Positions 52,102 through 61,075 of a stretch of DNA of 61,075 bases are shown piece by piece (position 1 is the stretch's first letter; every line of letters starts with the position of its first letter). Location of the stretch: NCBI RefSeq assembly GCF_030717845.1, contig NZ_JAUZVZ010000024.1, positions 1-61,075 of the forward strand. Reading direction: 5' to 3'. Origin of the DNA: Alkalimonas collagenimarina. Its GTDB lineage: Bacteria > Pseudomonadota > Gammaproteobacteria > Enterobacterales > Alteromonadaceae. The notes under the pieces were generated by a model. It was not told the origin of the DNA and did no database searches. It saw only the letters and a list, made by a program, of their open reading frames with translations. The position numbers and the translations under genes are program-made.

Positions 52102-54294
52102 ATGACGTCTGTTGTTGATTTGCTTGAAACACGCTGTGCCGCACCTTTTGCTTTATTGGGCTGGCAGCCCAACATCCAGCAGGGCAAAGCCAAAGGGCTG
52201 GTGCTGCGCTGTTATCTGCCAGAAGCCAGTGCCGTTGAGGTGATGGATGCAAAAACCGGCAAATCCCTGGGGAGTTGTCAGGCGATTGAACAGCAGTTCG
52301 GTGTATATGAGCTGGTATTGCCTCGTAAGCGAGCTGCCACACCGTATTGGCTGCAAGTGACTCATGGCAAGCATCAGTATCGATTGGTGGATCCCTACCA
52401 GTTTCGTGACGAGGCCTTTTATGCCGTGCATTTTGTCCATAGCGAACCGCACAATCTGTATCGGCAACTTGGCGCCCAGCTTATTGATCTGTCGTTTGCA
52501 GGCAAGACCATAGCTGCCACCCGTTTTGCTGTGTATGCGCCGAATGCCAGCAGTGTCAGCCTGATAGGCGATATGAATGGCTGGGATGGCCGCTGTCACC
52601 CAATGCAACGCACCGATTGTGGCCATTGGGTGCTGGTGGTGCCGGAAATAGCTGCAGGAGTACGTTACAAGTACGAAATTAAAGATGCCAGCGGTCATAC
52701 CTTACCGCACAAAGCCGATCCGCTGGGCTTTTTTGCCGATCAATACCCATCGCATGCCTCGCAGGTGTACGATCATCAGCATTATCAATGGCAGGATGAA
52801 GCCTGGCTCGAGCGTGATACCCAATCTCTGTACCAATCGGCCATGAGTATTTATGAAGTGCACTTAGGCTCCTGGCGTCGTAAAGCCGATAATAAGCCAC
52901 TAAGCTATCTGGAATTGAAAGATCAACTGATCCCGTACGTGCTGGATATGGGCTACACCCATATTGAGTTGATGCCGGTGATGGAACACCCCTTTGATGG
53001 CTCCTGGGGCTACCAGCCGGTTGGTTTGTTTGCTCCGAGTTCACGCTTTGGACACCCGGATGAATTTAAAGCCTTTGTCGATGCTTGTCATCAGGCGGGC
53101 ATTGGCGTCATCCTTGATTGGGTTCCGGCGCATTTTCCATCCGATGGCCATGGCTTAGCCCGGTTTGATGGCAGTGCTTTGTACGAATACGATGATCCAC
53201 GCCGCGGCTGGCACCCGGATTGGAATTCATGCATCTATGATTTTGGCAAAGACACGGTTCGTCAATTTCTGGTTGCCAGCGCCATTTATTGGTTGGAACA
53301 CTTCCACATCGATGGGCTGCGCGTCGATGCCGTCGCATCCATGCTGTACTGGGATTACTCCCGTAAAGCAGGCGAGTGGGTACCGAATGTTGATGGTGGC
53401 AATCACAACTACGAAGCCATCAGTTTATTGCAATGGCTAAATACCGAAGTGTACCGCTTGTATCCAAAGGCCATTACCATCGCGGAAGAGTCTACTTCCT
53501 TTGCTGGTGTATCGAAGCCGGTTGATATGGGCGGCCTTGGCTTTGGTTTTAAATGGAACATGGGTTGGATGAACGACAGCCTGCGTTACATCAGTAAAGA
53601 TCCGGCCTATCGAAAATTTCATCACAATGATCTGACGTTTTCGATGGTGTATCACTACAACGAAAACTTTGTCTTGCCGTTGTCGCACGATGAAGTGGTG
53701 CATGGCAAGGGTAGCTTGCTGCACAAAATGCCCGGAGATGAGTGGCAACAAGCCGCTAATTTACGTGCTTACCTTGCCTATATGTTTGCCCATCCAGGTA
53801 AGAAGCTGAATTTTATGGGCATGGAATTCGCCCAAGCGCAGGAGTGGAGCCACGAGCGCAGTCTGGATTGGCACTTGCTCGATTTCGATAAACACCGTGG
53901 TGTGCAGCAATTATTCCGCGATTTAAACCTGAGTTACCGTCGCTGCGCGCCTCTGCACCAACTGGATTATCAGTCTGAGGGTTTTGCCTGGTTGGATCAT
54001 GATGACGCCGAGCACTCGATGCTTAGTTTCTATCGACAAGATGCAGCAGGCCAGCGGATTTATGTGGTCAGTAACTTTACACCGGTACCGCGTAACCAAT
54101 ATCAGTTAGGCGTTGCCGAGGCAGGGGATTACGAAGTCATCGTCAATACCGACAGCGAGCATTACTGGGGCAGTAACTACGATATAGGCGCCTTATTCAG
54201 TAGTGAACCCAGCGCACATCAGCGGCAGGCCCATAGCATCCGCCTGAAAGTCCCGCCATTGGCCACCTTGTATATCCGCAAACGGAGCAGCTGA
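52102..54294 (+). CDS. glgB: 1,4-alpha-glucan branching enzyme
   Basis: This 730-residue GH13 enzyme has two N-terminal CBM48-like beta domains. The second contains FAVYAPNASSVSLIGDMNGW. The catalytic barrel shows MPVMEHPFDGSWGYQ, DGLRVDAVASMLYWDYSRK (nucleophile Asp), TIAEESTSF (Glu) and LPLSHDEVVHGKGSLL. It adds alpha-1,6 branches to glycogen. AGGATAAAATGCATG lies at the start. Its stop overlaps the glgX start by one base, so the branching and debranching genes are co-expressed. Confidence 0.95.
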   Translation: MTSVVDLLETRCAAPFALLGWQPNIQQGKAKGLVLRCYLPEASAVEVMDAKTGKSLGSCQAIEQQFGVYELVLPRKRAATPYWLQVTHGKHQYRLVDPYQFRDEAFYAVHFVHSEPHNLYRQLGAQLIDLSFAGKTIAATRFAVYAPNASSVSLIGDMNGWDGRCHPMQRTDCGHWVLVVPEIAAGVRYKYEIKDASGHTLPHKADPLGFFADQYPSHASQVYDHQHYQWQDEAWLERDTQSLYQSAMSIYEVHLGSWRRKADNKPLSYLELKDQLIPYVLDMGYTHIELMPVMEHPFDGSWGYQPVGLFAPSSRFGHPDEFKAFVDACHQAGIGVILDWVPAHFPSDGHGLARFDGSALYEYDDPRRGWHPDWNSCIYDFGKDTVRQFLVASAIYWLEHFHIDGLRVDAVASMLYWDYSRKAGEWVPNVDGGNHNYEAISLLQWLNTEVYRLYPKAITIAEESTSFAGVSKPVDMGGLGFGFKWNMGWMNDSLRYISKDPAYRKFHHNDLTFSMVYHYNENFVLPLSHDEVVHGKGSLLHKMPGDEWQQAANLRAYLAYMFAHPGKKLNFMGMEFAQAQEWSHERSLDWHLLDFDKHRGVQQLFRDLNLSYRRCAPLHQLDYQSEGFAWLDHDDAEHSMLSFYRQDAAGQRIYVVSNFTPVPRNQYQLGVAEAGDYEVIVNTDSEHYWGSNYDIGALFSSEPSAHQRQAHSIRLKVPPLATLYIRKRSS

Positions 54295-56393
54295 TGAGCC
54301 TGCAAGTCCCCTTGCTAAAAACCAAAGTTGGTCAACCAAAACCATTGGGGCCAATTTGTATTGAGCACCACTTTATTGCCGGCGCTGATAGTGAGCAAAC
54401 GAAAACCGGTATTGGTTGCTGGAACTTTGCAGTATACGCGCCAGAAGCCAAAGCGCTTACGCTATGTTTGTTTCAACCCGATACCGAAGAGCCAATAGCC
54501 GAACTGTCGTTTATTGGCCGCACGGCCGATATTTGGCATCTGGAAGTGTCTGGTATTGCTGATAATACCTTGTACGCGTTATCGGTCGATGGAGTCAATC
54601 AGCCACAGCAAGGCTTTTGTTTTGATGCCGAGCGCTTATTGATCGACCCTTATTGTCGTCAGCTCAATCGGCCACAAAATTATCAGCCGCGTTTGTATGA
54701 GAGTAAGAGTGCTTTGTTTATCAGCAAAGGCGTATTAAAGCACCATTCATTTGATTGGCAACAGATCGGCAAGCCAGAGATACCAGCTGAGCAAACCATC
54801 ATTTATGAGGCGCATGTCAAAGGCATGACCATGCTGCACCCGGAGGTGCCTGAAGAGTTACGCGGAACCTATTTAGGGCTGTGTCACCCAGCTATTATTC
54901 AGCATTTACAACAGCTTGGCATTACCTCTATTCAATTGCTTCCGGTGGCCAGCTTTATGAGTGAACCCCGCCTGGAGTCGATGCAGCTGAGCAATTACTG
55001 GGGCTACAATCCGGTCAATTTCTTTGCGCCGGATGCACGTTATCAGCTCCATGATGCGGTGACTGAATTTAAAACCATGGTGCGTACCTTTCACCAGCAT
55101 GGTATCGAAGTGATTTTGGATGTGGTGTTTAACCATACAGCTGAAGCGGGTGCCGATGGCCCCTTATTAAGTTTCCGTGGTCTGGCCAATCGTCAGTATT
55201 ATCTGTTTCATAATCATGCCGACATCACCGATTTCCAAAACTACTGCAATTTTACCGGCTGTGGTAATACGCTGAATGTGGCGCATCCTTTGATGCAAAA
55301 AATGGTGATGGATGCATTGCGTTATTGGCTGACCGAAATGCAGGTCGATGGTTTCCGGTTTGATTTGGCGGTCACTTTGGGCCGGGAGCACAAACGCTTT
55401 AACCCTTATGCGGCATTTTTTCAGATCATTGCGCAGGATCCAGTCATCAGTCAGGCCAAGTTGATTGCAGAGCCCTGGGATGTTGGCCCCTTTGGTTATC
55501 ATCTGGGGCAGTTTCCGGCCAATTGGGCTGAGTTAAACGATAAATGCCGCGATACTTTCCGGGCATTTTGGCGCGGCAATAAAGGCACTTTGGCCGAATT
55601 TACCACCCGTTTGCTTGGCTCACGCGATATTTTTCAGCAACACAGAATGCCCGCCAACTGTAGTGTCAACTATCTGTGCTATCACGATGGTTATACCTTG
55701 CACGATCTGGTCAGTTACGAGCAAAAGCACAACTGGCTTAATGGCGAACAGAACCAGGATGGCCATTCGCATAATTTAAGCTTGAATCATGGTGTTGAAG
55801 GGCCAAGCCGTGATCCGTTAATTATCAAACAGCGTTTTTTGCATAAGCGCAATTTAGTGGCAACGCTGTTATTCAGTCAGGGCATGATCCATTGGCTGGG
55901 TGGGGATGAATTAAGTCATACCCAACGTGGCAATAATAATGCTTACTGTCAGGACAATGCCGTCAGTTGGTTGCATTGGCAACTGGATAAAGACAGCAAA
56001 GATTTTTTACAGTTTGTGCAGCAAATGATGGAGCTACGCAAGCGCTTTCCTTGTTTGCAACAGTTATCGCTATTGGATGAGCAGTACCAACTGCATGGTG
56101 ATAAACATCGGGTACAGTGGTATCTGGCTAGCGGTGATTTAAAACAAAGCCATGATTGGCATGATCCGGATCGGTCGTGCTGCATGTTCAGTATTACCAA
56201 CACCAGCAGCAACAGCAGCTTGTTATTTGTGTTTAATGCCGCCGATCATGAGTTATCGCTGGAGTTGCCGGATGAACACTGGCAGTTATTGCTGGATACC
56301 CAGCTCGAACAGGGCAAGCTACAAGCGGATGGCCCGGTTTGTCAGCAATACCTGCAAGCGCCTTTTAGCATTTCATTGTGGCAAAATATGTAA
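54294..56393 (+). CDS. glgX: Glycogen debranching enzyme
   Basis: This 699-residue GH13 enzyme has an N-terminal CBM48-type domain (NFAVYAPEAKALTLCLF). The barrel shows YEAHVKGMTMLHPEVPEELR, NYWGYNPVNFFAPDARY, VILDVVFNHTAE, QVDGFRFDLAVTLGRE (nucleophile Asp), LIAEPWDVGPFGYHLGQFP (Glu) and YHDGYTLHDLVSYEQKHN. These are the hallmarks of GlgX/isoamylase-type enzymes that remove short branches from limit dextrin. The TGATG overlap with glgB proves tight coupling. The glycogen phosphorylase partner is not in the window. Confidence 0.93.
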   Translation: MSLQVPLLKTKVGQPKPLGPICIEHHFIAGADSEQTKTGIGCWNFAVYAPEAKALTLCLFQPDTEEPIAELSFIGRTADIWHLEVSGIADNTLYALSVDGVNQPQQGFCFDAERLLIDPYCRQLNRPQNYQPRLYESKSALFISKGVLKHHSFDWQQIGKPEIPAEQTIIYEAHVKGMTMLHPEVPEELRGTYLGLCHPAIIQHLQQLGITSIQLLPVASFMSEPRLESMQLSNYWGYNPVNFFAPDARYQLHDAVTEFKTMVRTFHQHGIEVILDVVFNHTAEAGADGPLLSFRGLANRQYYLFHNHADITDFQNYCNFTGCGNTLNVAHPLMQKMVMDALRYWLTEMQVDGFRFDLAVTLGREHKRFNPYAAFFQIIAQDPVISQAKLIAEPWDVGPFGYHLGQFPANWAELNDKCRDTFRAFWRGNKGTLAEFTTRLLGSRDIFQQHRMPANCSVNYLCYHDGYTLHDLVSYEQKHNWLNGEQNQDGHSHNLSLNHGVEGPSRDPLIIKQRFLHKRNLVATLLFSQGMIHWLGGDELSHTQRGNNNAYCQDNAVSWLHWQLDKDSKDFLQFVQQMMELRKRFPCLQQLSLLDEQYQLHGDKHRVQWYLASGDLKQSHDWHDPDRSCCMFSITNTSSNSSLLFVFNAADHELSLELPDEHWQLLLDTQLEQGKLQADGPVCQQYLQAPFSISLWQNM

Positions 56394-56450
56394 TTCAGTG
56401 GCGAAGTTGGTATACTTCGCGCCGATTTTCCAAGCTTAATAGGATCGTAC

Positions 56451-57980
56451 ATGTCAGAACCAACGCTGCGTTGTGATATCGGCTTTGTCGGGGCCGGTGT
56501 GATGGGGAAAAACCTCATTCTTAATCTGGCCGATAATGGTTATCGGGTAGCGGCTTTCGATTTAGATCATCAGAAGCTGGAAGCCATTTTGGCGCAAGAT
56601 GCCGCCGAACGTGGGGATCAGCCAGCACGGGTAGTGGCCTGTACCTCCTATACCGAGTTGTTATCCAAACTCACCTCACCGCATTTAATTGTGTTGTCGG
56701 TGCCCGCCGGTAAGCCGGTCGATGATATTTGCCACAAACTGATTGATGCCGGCATTGAAGCCGATGACATCGTGGTAGATACCGGCAACAGCCTCTGGAC
56801 AGATACCGTTGAGCGAGAGAAGTCGTACGAAGGTAAGTTCATCTTTTTCAGTACCGCCGTTTCGGGTGGCGAAGAAGGTGCCCGCTTTGGTCCGTCATTG
56901 ATGCCAAGCGGCGACCCATATGCCTGGACGCGCATCAAGCCGGTCTGGCAAGCCATTTCTGCTAAAGTAGATCCTGCCAGCGGTAAACCGATAGAGCGCC
57001 GTATTCCCGGCCAACCGGTGACTGAAGGCGAGCCCTGCGCCACCTATATTGGCCCAACAGGTTCCGGTCATTACGTCAAAATGGTGCATAACGGCATTGA
57101 ATACGCAGATATGCAGCTGATTTGTGAAGCCTATCAGGTGATGCGCGATCAACTGGATATGACGCCGCAGGATATCTCGGCGGTGTTTCGTGATTGGAAT
57201 GATGGCGTGTTAAACAGCTATCTGATGGAAATCAGCGCCGAGGTTTTAGCCACAGCCGACTCCGATACTGGCTTGCCGTTGGTTGATGTGATTTTAGATA
57301 AAGCGGGACAAAAGGGCACAGGCCTCTGGACTGCCGTCAGTAGTTTGCAACTGGGTAGCCCTGCACCGAGCATCAGCGAGGCGGTTTATGCCCGCTCATT
57401 ATCGGCGTTAAAATCGGAGCGGGTCAAAGCATCCAGTATCTTAGCTGGCCCCAGCCCGCAATTGCTGAGTGAAGCCGAAAAACAGACCACCATCAACGCC
57501 TTGCACGATGCATTGTACTGCGCCAAAGTGTGTGTGTACGGTCAGGGCTTTCACTTGATGAAAACAGCGGGTGCAGAACAGGGCTGGGATCTGAATTTTG
57601 CTGAAATCGCCAAAATCTGGCGAGCGGGCTGCATTATTCGAGCGGTGTTTTTGCAATCCATTACCGAAGCCTATCAGCGCAACGATGAGCTGGAAAACCT
57701 ATTGCTGGATCCATTCTTCGCCAAGCAAATTTCCAGCTATCAGCAAAACTGGCGTCAAGCCGTAGCCAATGCCAGCATGGCAGGTATTCCGGTGCCAGCC
57801 ATGAGTTCGGCGCTCAACTACTACGATGCCTATCGCACCGCTGTACTGCCGGCAAACCTATTGCAAGGGCAGCGTGATTTCTTTGGCGCTCACACCTTCG
57901 AGCGTACCGATCAGCCGAAAGGTCGCAGCTATCATGTGCTTTGGTCTACGGACGAGCGCAGTATGACGAGGGTGAAATAA
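56451..57980 (+). CDS. gnd: 6-Phosphogluconate dehydrogenase, decarboxylating
   Basis: This 509-residue enzyme has the NADP Rossmann motif [20 protein letters not shown]. The substrate loops are [19 protein letters not shown] and [20 protein letters not shown] (catalytic Lys). [19 protein letters not shown] is also diagnostic. It converts 6-phosphogluconate to ribulose-5-phosphate, CO2 and NADPH. It is about 40 residues longer than E. coli Gnd, mainly in loops of the helical domain and the tail. Its stop overlaps the purT start by one base (TAATG), tying pentose-phosphate flux to purine synthesis. Confidence 0.94.
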   Translation: MSEPTLRCDIGFVGAGVMGKNLILNLADNGYRVAAFDLDHQKLEAILAQDAAERGDQPARVVACTSYTELLSKLTSPHLIVLSVPAGKPVDDICHKLIDAGIEADDIVVDTGNSLWTDTVEREKSYEGKFIFFSTAVSGGEEGARFGPSLMPSGDPYAWTRIKPVWQAISAKVDPASGKPIERRIPGQPVTEGEPCATYIGPTGSGHYVKMVHNGIEYADMQLICEAYQVMRDQLDMTPQDISAVFRDWNDGVLNSYLMEISAEVLATADSDTGLPLVDVILDKAGQKGTGLWTAVSSLQLGSPAPSISEAVYARSLSALKSERVKASSILAGPSPQLLSEAEKQTTINALHDALYCAKVCVYGQGFHLMKTAGAEQGWDLNFAEIAKIWRAGCIIRAVFLQSITEAYQRNDELENLLLDPFFAKQISSYQQNWRQAVANASMAGIPVPAMSSALNYYDAYRTAVLPANLLQGQRDFFGAHTFERTDQPKGRSYHVLWSTDERSMTRVK

Positions 57981-59188
57981 TGGCAACAGGCTCAACAGTA
58001 AAAGATATCGTTATCGGAACGCCAGGTTCTGCCAGTGCTACCAAAGTCGTGTTATTAGGCTGCGGTGAGCTTGGCAAAGAGCTGTGCATCGAATTAAAGC
58101 GCTATGGCTGTGAAGTCATCGCCGTCGATCGCTACCCAAATGCGCCCGCGATGCAGGTAGCCGATAAAGCGGTGGTCATTTCGATGCTGAATAATGCCGC
58201 TTTGCGTCAGTTGGTGATTAAAGAAAAACCTGATTTTATCGTGCCTGAATTAGAAGCCATCGCCACCACCGAGTTGTTGGAGTTGGAACAAGCCGGCTTT
58301 ACCGTGGTGCCAAGCGCCCGGGCCGCCAACCTGACCATGAACCGTGAGGGTATTCGGCGCTTAGCTGCTGAAGAGTTGCAGTTACCGACATCGCCATTTC
58401 AGTTTGCACAAGATGAAGCCAGTTTTAAAGCCGCTGTTGCTGCTATTGGTTACCCTTGTGTGGTCAAGCCTATTATGTCGTCATCGGGCAAAGGCCAAAG
58501 TGTGTTGCGCAGCGATGCCGATTTAGCAACCGCCTGGCAGTACGCGCAAGAAGGGGGCCGCGCTGGTAAAGGCCGGGTCATTGTGGAAGGCTTTATCGAC
58601 TTTGATTACGAAATTACCTTACTGACGGTGCAATCGGTTAGTGGTATTCAATACTGCAAGCCGATAGGCCATCGTCAGGAAGACGGCGATTACCGCGAAA
58701 GCTGGCAACCACAAGTCATGGCTCCTGCAGCTTTAGAGCTGGCACAGCGTTATGCTAAACAAGTGGTAGAGGCGTTGGGTGGCAATGGTATTTTCGGCGT
58801 CGAGCTGTTTATCAAAGGCGACAACGTCTGGTTTAGCGAAGTCTCACCACGGCCACACGATACCGGTTTAGTGACCTTGATATCGCAGCAATACAGCGAG
58901 TTCGCCTTGCACGCCCGTGCCATTCTGGGCTTGCCTATCCCGCAGATCCGCCAATACAGCCCGGCAGCATCAGCCGTGTTGTTGGTCGAAGGGCAGAGCG
59001 CCGATATCAGTTACCAAGGCCTGGCCCAAGCACTGGCAGAACCAGACACCGAAGTACGGTTGTTTGGCAAACCAGAAGTGCAGGGCAAACGCCGTATGGG
59101 CGTGGCACTAGCACTGGCAGACACGACCGAAGCCGCCGTGACAAAAGCGAAGGCAAGCGCCGCCTGCATAACGACCAAGCTCAGTTAA
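57980..59188 (+). CDS. purT: Formate-dependent GAR transformylase 2
   Basis: From ATG 57980 the protein has 402 residues. It is an ATP-grasp enzyme: N-terminal [65 protein letters not shown] (ATP loop), [20 protein letters not shown] (metal site) and [10 protein letters not shown]. It makes formyl-GAR from formate, ATP and GAR in purine synthesis. The one-base overlap with gnd fixes the start; the longer frame to 57941 lies inside gnd. A strong terminator follows 22 bases after the stop. Confidence 0.95.
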   Translation: MATGSTVKDIVIGTPGSASATKVVLLGCGELGKELCIELKRYGCEVIAVDRYPNAPAMQVADKAVVISMLNNAALRQLVIKEKPDFIVPELEAIATTELLELEQAGFTVVPSARAANLTMNREGIRRLAAEELQLPTSPFQFAQDEASFKAAVAAIGYPCVVKPIMSSSGKGQSVLRSDADLATAWQYAQEGGRAGKGRVIVEGFIDFDYEITLLTVQSVSGIQYCKPIGHRQEDGDYRESWQPQVMAPAALELAQRYAKQVVEALGGNGIFGVELFIKGDNVWFSEVSPRPHDTGLVTLISQQYSEFALHARAILGLPIPQIRQYSPAASAVLLVEGQSADISYQGLAQALAEPDTEVRLFGKPEVQGKRRMGVALALADTTEAAVTKAKASAACITTKLS

Positions 59189-59210
59189 ACCAGAGCCAAC
59201 CCAATCAACG

Positions 59211-59239
59211 AAAACCGAACCATAGCGTTCGGTTTTTTT
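59211..59239 (+). terminator. Rho-independent terminator of gnd-purT
   Basis: AAAACCGAAC-CATAGC-GTTCGGTTTTTTTA has an 8-10 base stem followed by seven Ts on the plus strand. It ends the gnd-purT unit and marks the border to the accessory right edge. Confidence 0.93.
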
Positions 59240-59411
59240 ATGGCCATAACTACAGATGTATAAACAAACAGTGGCTAGTTAATTTATGGTTAACAAGTAA
59301 ATCGCGAGGGTAAAACCCGCTTTCACCAATAAAAATTTGCCAGCTGGTTACAAAGTTGTTGATTCAAAGGAAGTAGTTAGCTAGATTGATTCCAACTAAA
59401 AAAGATAGAAG

Positions 59412-59444
59412 GGAAAATCCCGTGCGTGAAAGAAGGGATTTTCC
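59412..59444. repeat. Perfect inverted repeat upstream of cassette-like gene
   Basis: GGAAAATCCC and GGGATTTTCC are perfect 10-base arms around 13 bases, in an otherwise AT-rich gap. It lies 14 bases before GTTATAC (59458-59464), which resembles a cassette boundary. It may be a remnant of a recombination hairpin; the function is unknown. Confidence 0.4.
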
Positions 59445-59484
59445 AAACTATTAAGCTGTTATACGTTCCCAAGGATTGAGTTCA

Positions 59485-59922
59485 TTGCATACTAAACAAG
59501 GCATTTTTTTATTAATAATTGTAGCAATAATTGCTATCGCTACTGCCAGTGCTCATTTGTCTTGTATTTACTTTGGGCCACAGTGCTATTCGGCGCAAAT
59601 GGCACCCAGTGCTATTGTTGAGTCTGCAAAATCTGGAACCTTGCTAGCTCCGCTTGGGACAATTGCTGTATCTATTTTGTTTGTTACTCTAGCTGCCTAT
59701 GCCTTATCTGCTGCGCGGTTAATTCGTCAACTACCGCTGCTTAATACTGGTATTTATCTTATCGCTGCGTTGTGCATTATTAGAGGCATATTGCCACTAC
59801 AACTTTGGTTACGGCATCGGAGTATAGTTAACGAAATTGAACTTTATGTTGGTTTTATTTGGCTTGCAGTTGGTTTATTCTGTTTTTTTGGCTTTCGGGC
59901 TATGAACAAGCCAAGCGTATAA
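59485..59922 (+). CDS. Cassette-like membrane protein, unknown function
   Basis: From TTG 59485 (AAGGA nine bases upstream) the protein has 145 residues. Four hydrophobic segments are visible: the N-terminal IFLLIIVAIIAIATASAHLS, APLGTIAVSILFVTLAAYAL, GIYLIAALCIIRGILPL and IWLAVGLFCFFGFRA. Two cysteines follow the first segment (SCIYFGPQC). I recognise no family. The TAA stop is embedded in the GTATAAC box of the following attC, an arrangement seen only in integron cassettes. No ATG start is available nearby. Confidence 0.6.
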   Translation: MHTKQGIFLLIIVAIIAIATASAHLSCIYFGPQCYSAQMAPSAIVESAKSGTLLAPLGTIAVSILFVTLAAYALSAARLIRQLPLLNTGIYLIAALCIIRGILPLQLWLRHRSIVNEIELYVGFIWLAVGLFCFFGFRAMNKPSV

Positions 59923-59994
59923 CAAACCGCGTCATTCGGGGGCTACGGCCCCTGCGACGCTCACACGTTCGCGCGCATGCGCGGGGCGTTATGC
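59917..59994 (+). other. attC recombination site 4 (right edge)
   Basis: The 78-base element begins GTATAACAAACCGCGTC and ends GCGGGGCGTTATGC. It contains GGGGGCTACGGCCCC and nested arms GCGCGC/GCGCGG that give a stable GC-rich hairpin. The R' box GTTATGC differs from GTTRRRY at one base, as in many Vibrio-type sites. Orientation is the same as sites 1-3, and the sequence differs from them, so it came from a different array. Confidence 0.8.
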
Positions 59995-60009
59995 CGTTCG
60001 GAGATATCC

Positions 60010-61071
60010 ATGAATGATTCGATAAGATCAAAACTTCCATTTTTATTTCTTGTCTGTATTTCGATAGGGTGGGGTTTCTATTACCAATCTAACAGCAAGC
60101 TAAATGACTATGGCAGCGCGAACTTTGAATGGCTGTTTCTTTTGGATGCATTAATAGTACTACCGATAATCTGTTTCGTCTGTGCTAAAAATAAAAAAGA
60201 AGGCTTGTTAAAAGCTGTTGTTTTAGGCTGCTTAGCTGTTCTGATCGGTAGTTACATTATTCCTGAGCAAAGTAAATTAATCTGGCATTATCTTGAAAAT
60301 GGTCGCTATTTTGCCTTGGCTGTTATTCTGTTGTTTGAACTTGTTGCAATTTTAACAGTGTATCTTGCGATTAAAGCAGCCATCGGTAAGAGTGAAGATC
60401 CCGATCTTTCGATAGAAAAGCCAATAAAAAAATACTTGGGTGAAAGTCCTGTTGCGTCTTTATTGACTTTTGAAACCAGGATGTGGACATTTGCTTTTTT
60501 TGCAAATCGCATCAAACCAAAACATTTCAGAGGTGAGCAACACTTTACCTATCATCAGAAAGATGGCGCAAAAAGTAGCTTGCTAGGTTTCATCTTCCTC
60601 ATTGCATTTGAAATGCCAATTATGCATCTGGTGTTGCACTTTATCTGGTCACCTCTTGCTGCAAATGTTGTCACATTACTCACGATTTTTAGTTTGGTTT
60701 TTTTTATTGCAGAGTATCGGGCACTTTCGAGAAGGCCAATTTCTTTAGTTTGTAATAAGTTATTTATTCGTTATGGGCTTTATCATCCGCTGGTAATACC
60801 GTTAGAGAACATTGTTAAAATTGAAAGAAATAACGAGTTTGTTCCTCGCTCGAAATTTGTAAAGCGTTACAATTACTCAGGTAATCCAAATATCAGAATT
60901 GAACTTTCAGAGCCGTTGGGGTCGGTTAATTCAATTTTCATTGGTGTTGATAATGCCGAGTATTTCATCTCAGCGTTGTTAGATTCAGCATCACGGCATA
61001 ACAATCAAATATTATCGCCAGTAAAAAGCGCTGGCTGCGACGTCAACCCGCTGCGCGGCCTTCCGCGCTAA
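60010..61071 (+). CDS. Cassette-like membrane protein with PH-like C-terminal domain
   Basis: The 353-residue protein starts at ATG 60010, with GGAG seven bases upstream, 16 bases after attC 4. The N-terminal half has four hydrophobic segments (for example PFLFLVCISIGWGFYYQ, ALIVLPIICFVCAKN and ALAVILLFELVAILTVYL). The middle has two more. The C-terminal 110 residues are soluble: ISLVCNKLFIRYGLYHPLVI then PLENIVKIERN, resembling bacterial PH-like domains that follow membrane anchors. The function is unknown. The last codons are unusually GC-rich and repetitive (GCTGCGCGG, CCTTCCGCGC), suggesting the reading frame runs into another attC cut off by the window end. Confidence 0.55.
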   Translation: MNDSIRSKLPFLFLVCISIGWGFYYQSNSKLNDYGSANFEWLFLLDALIVLPIICFVCAKNKKEGLLKAVVLGCLAVLIGSYIIPEQSKLIWHYLENGRYFALAVILLFELVAILTVYLAIKAAIGKSEDPDLSIEKPIKKYLGESPVASLLTFETRMWTFAFFANRIKPKHFRGEQHFTYHQKDGAKSSLLGFIFLIAFEMPIMHLVLHFIWSPLAANVVTLLTIFSLVFFIAEYRALSRRPISLVCNKLFIRYGLYHPLVIPLENIVKIERNNEFVPRSKFVKRYNYSGNPNIRIELSEPLGSVNSIFIGVDNAEYFISALLDSASRHNNQILSPVKSAGCDVNPLRGLPR

Positions 61072-61075
61072 ATTT

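Noticed and set aside
1-61075. CRISPR arrays, tRNA/rRNA genes, prophage or insertion sequences
   Set aside because: No regularly spaced direct repeats, no cloverleaf or rRNA segments in the gaps, and no transposase, integrase or phage structural frames were recognised.

Overview
The window is chromosomal DNA from a gammaproteobacterium, most likely an Alteromonadales-type marine, brackish or alkaline-water organism near Idiomarina, Rheinheimera or Alkalimonas. This rests on the gene content: a cbb3 oxidase cluster next to fnr-uspE-ttcA, gapA-yeaD, btuDC-cobO-btuF, a large TonB receptor, a type-B PutA and, most tellingly, a photoactive yellow protein (PYP) operon. The genus is an inference; no rRNA or tRNA gene was found.

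Left edge (1-6.7 kb): the distal part of an integron cassette array. Three intact attC-like sites (327-397, 1658-1736, 2352-2423) and one apparently decayed site (about 1005-1080) separate a truncated P-loop kinase, a GNAT acetyltransferase, a broken YafQ/DinJ-type toxin-antitoxin pair, an intact RHH/ParE-type toxin-antitoxin pair and an SDR oxidoreductase. No integrase gene is present; site orientation places it left of the window. After the array comes an accessory block of exported proteins: a serine hydrolase, an HExxH lipoprotein, a small membrane protein and a TonB-C-domain lipoprotein.

6.9-13.4 kb: a glutaredoxin-MauE fusion converges on the PYP operon, which reads leftward as pyp, p-coumarate:CoA ligase, tyrosine ammonia-lyase. 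These three genes make and use the p-coumaroyl chromophore, so they form a self-contained blue-light sensor module. Next are a lipoprotein prolyl oligopeptidase, bifunctional putA, the SOS gene yebG with a consensus LexA box, and a large TonB-dependent receptor.

21-33 kb: an unknown exported protein, a cobalamin uptake and adenosylation operon (btuD-btuC-cobO-btuF), an exported cyanophycinase, a coupled dgt-patatin pair, a phosphonate/phosphate-type ABC transporter (phnDCE) behind a strong candidate Pho box, and an AGCS alanine/glycine symporter.

33-47 kb: a SYLF lipoprotein, alaA, a DUF4097-like exported protein, bax, ttcA, uspE, fnr, and the cbb3 oxidase assembly and structural genes (ccoNOQP-ccoHIS plus a TauE/SafE-like protein). 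FNR-like sites sharing a 13-base core lie upstream of both uspE and ccoN, suggesting one O2-responsive regulon.

47-59 kb: central carbon genes: yeaD and gapA on the minus strand, then malQ-glgB-glgX and gnd-purT on the plus strand. The glycogen synthesis genes glgC and glgA and the phosphorylase gene are not here. Right edge (59.2-61.1 kb): a second integron-like patch with one attC site and two cassette-like membrane-protein genes, about 57 kb from the first array.
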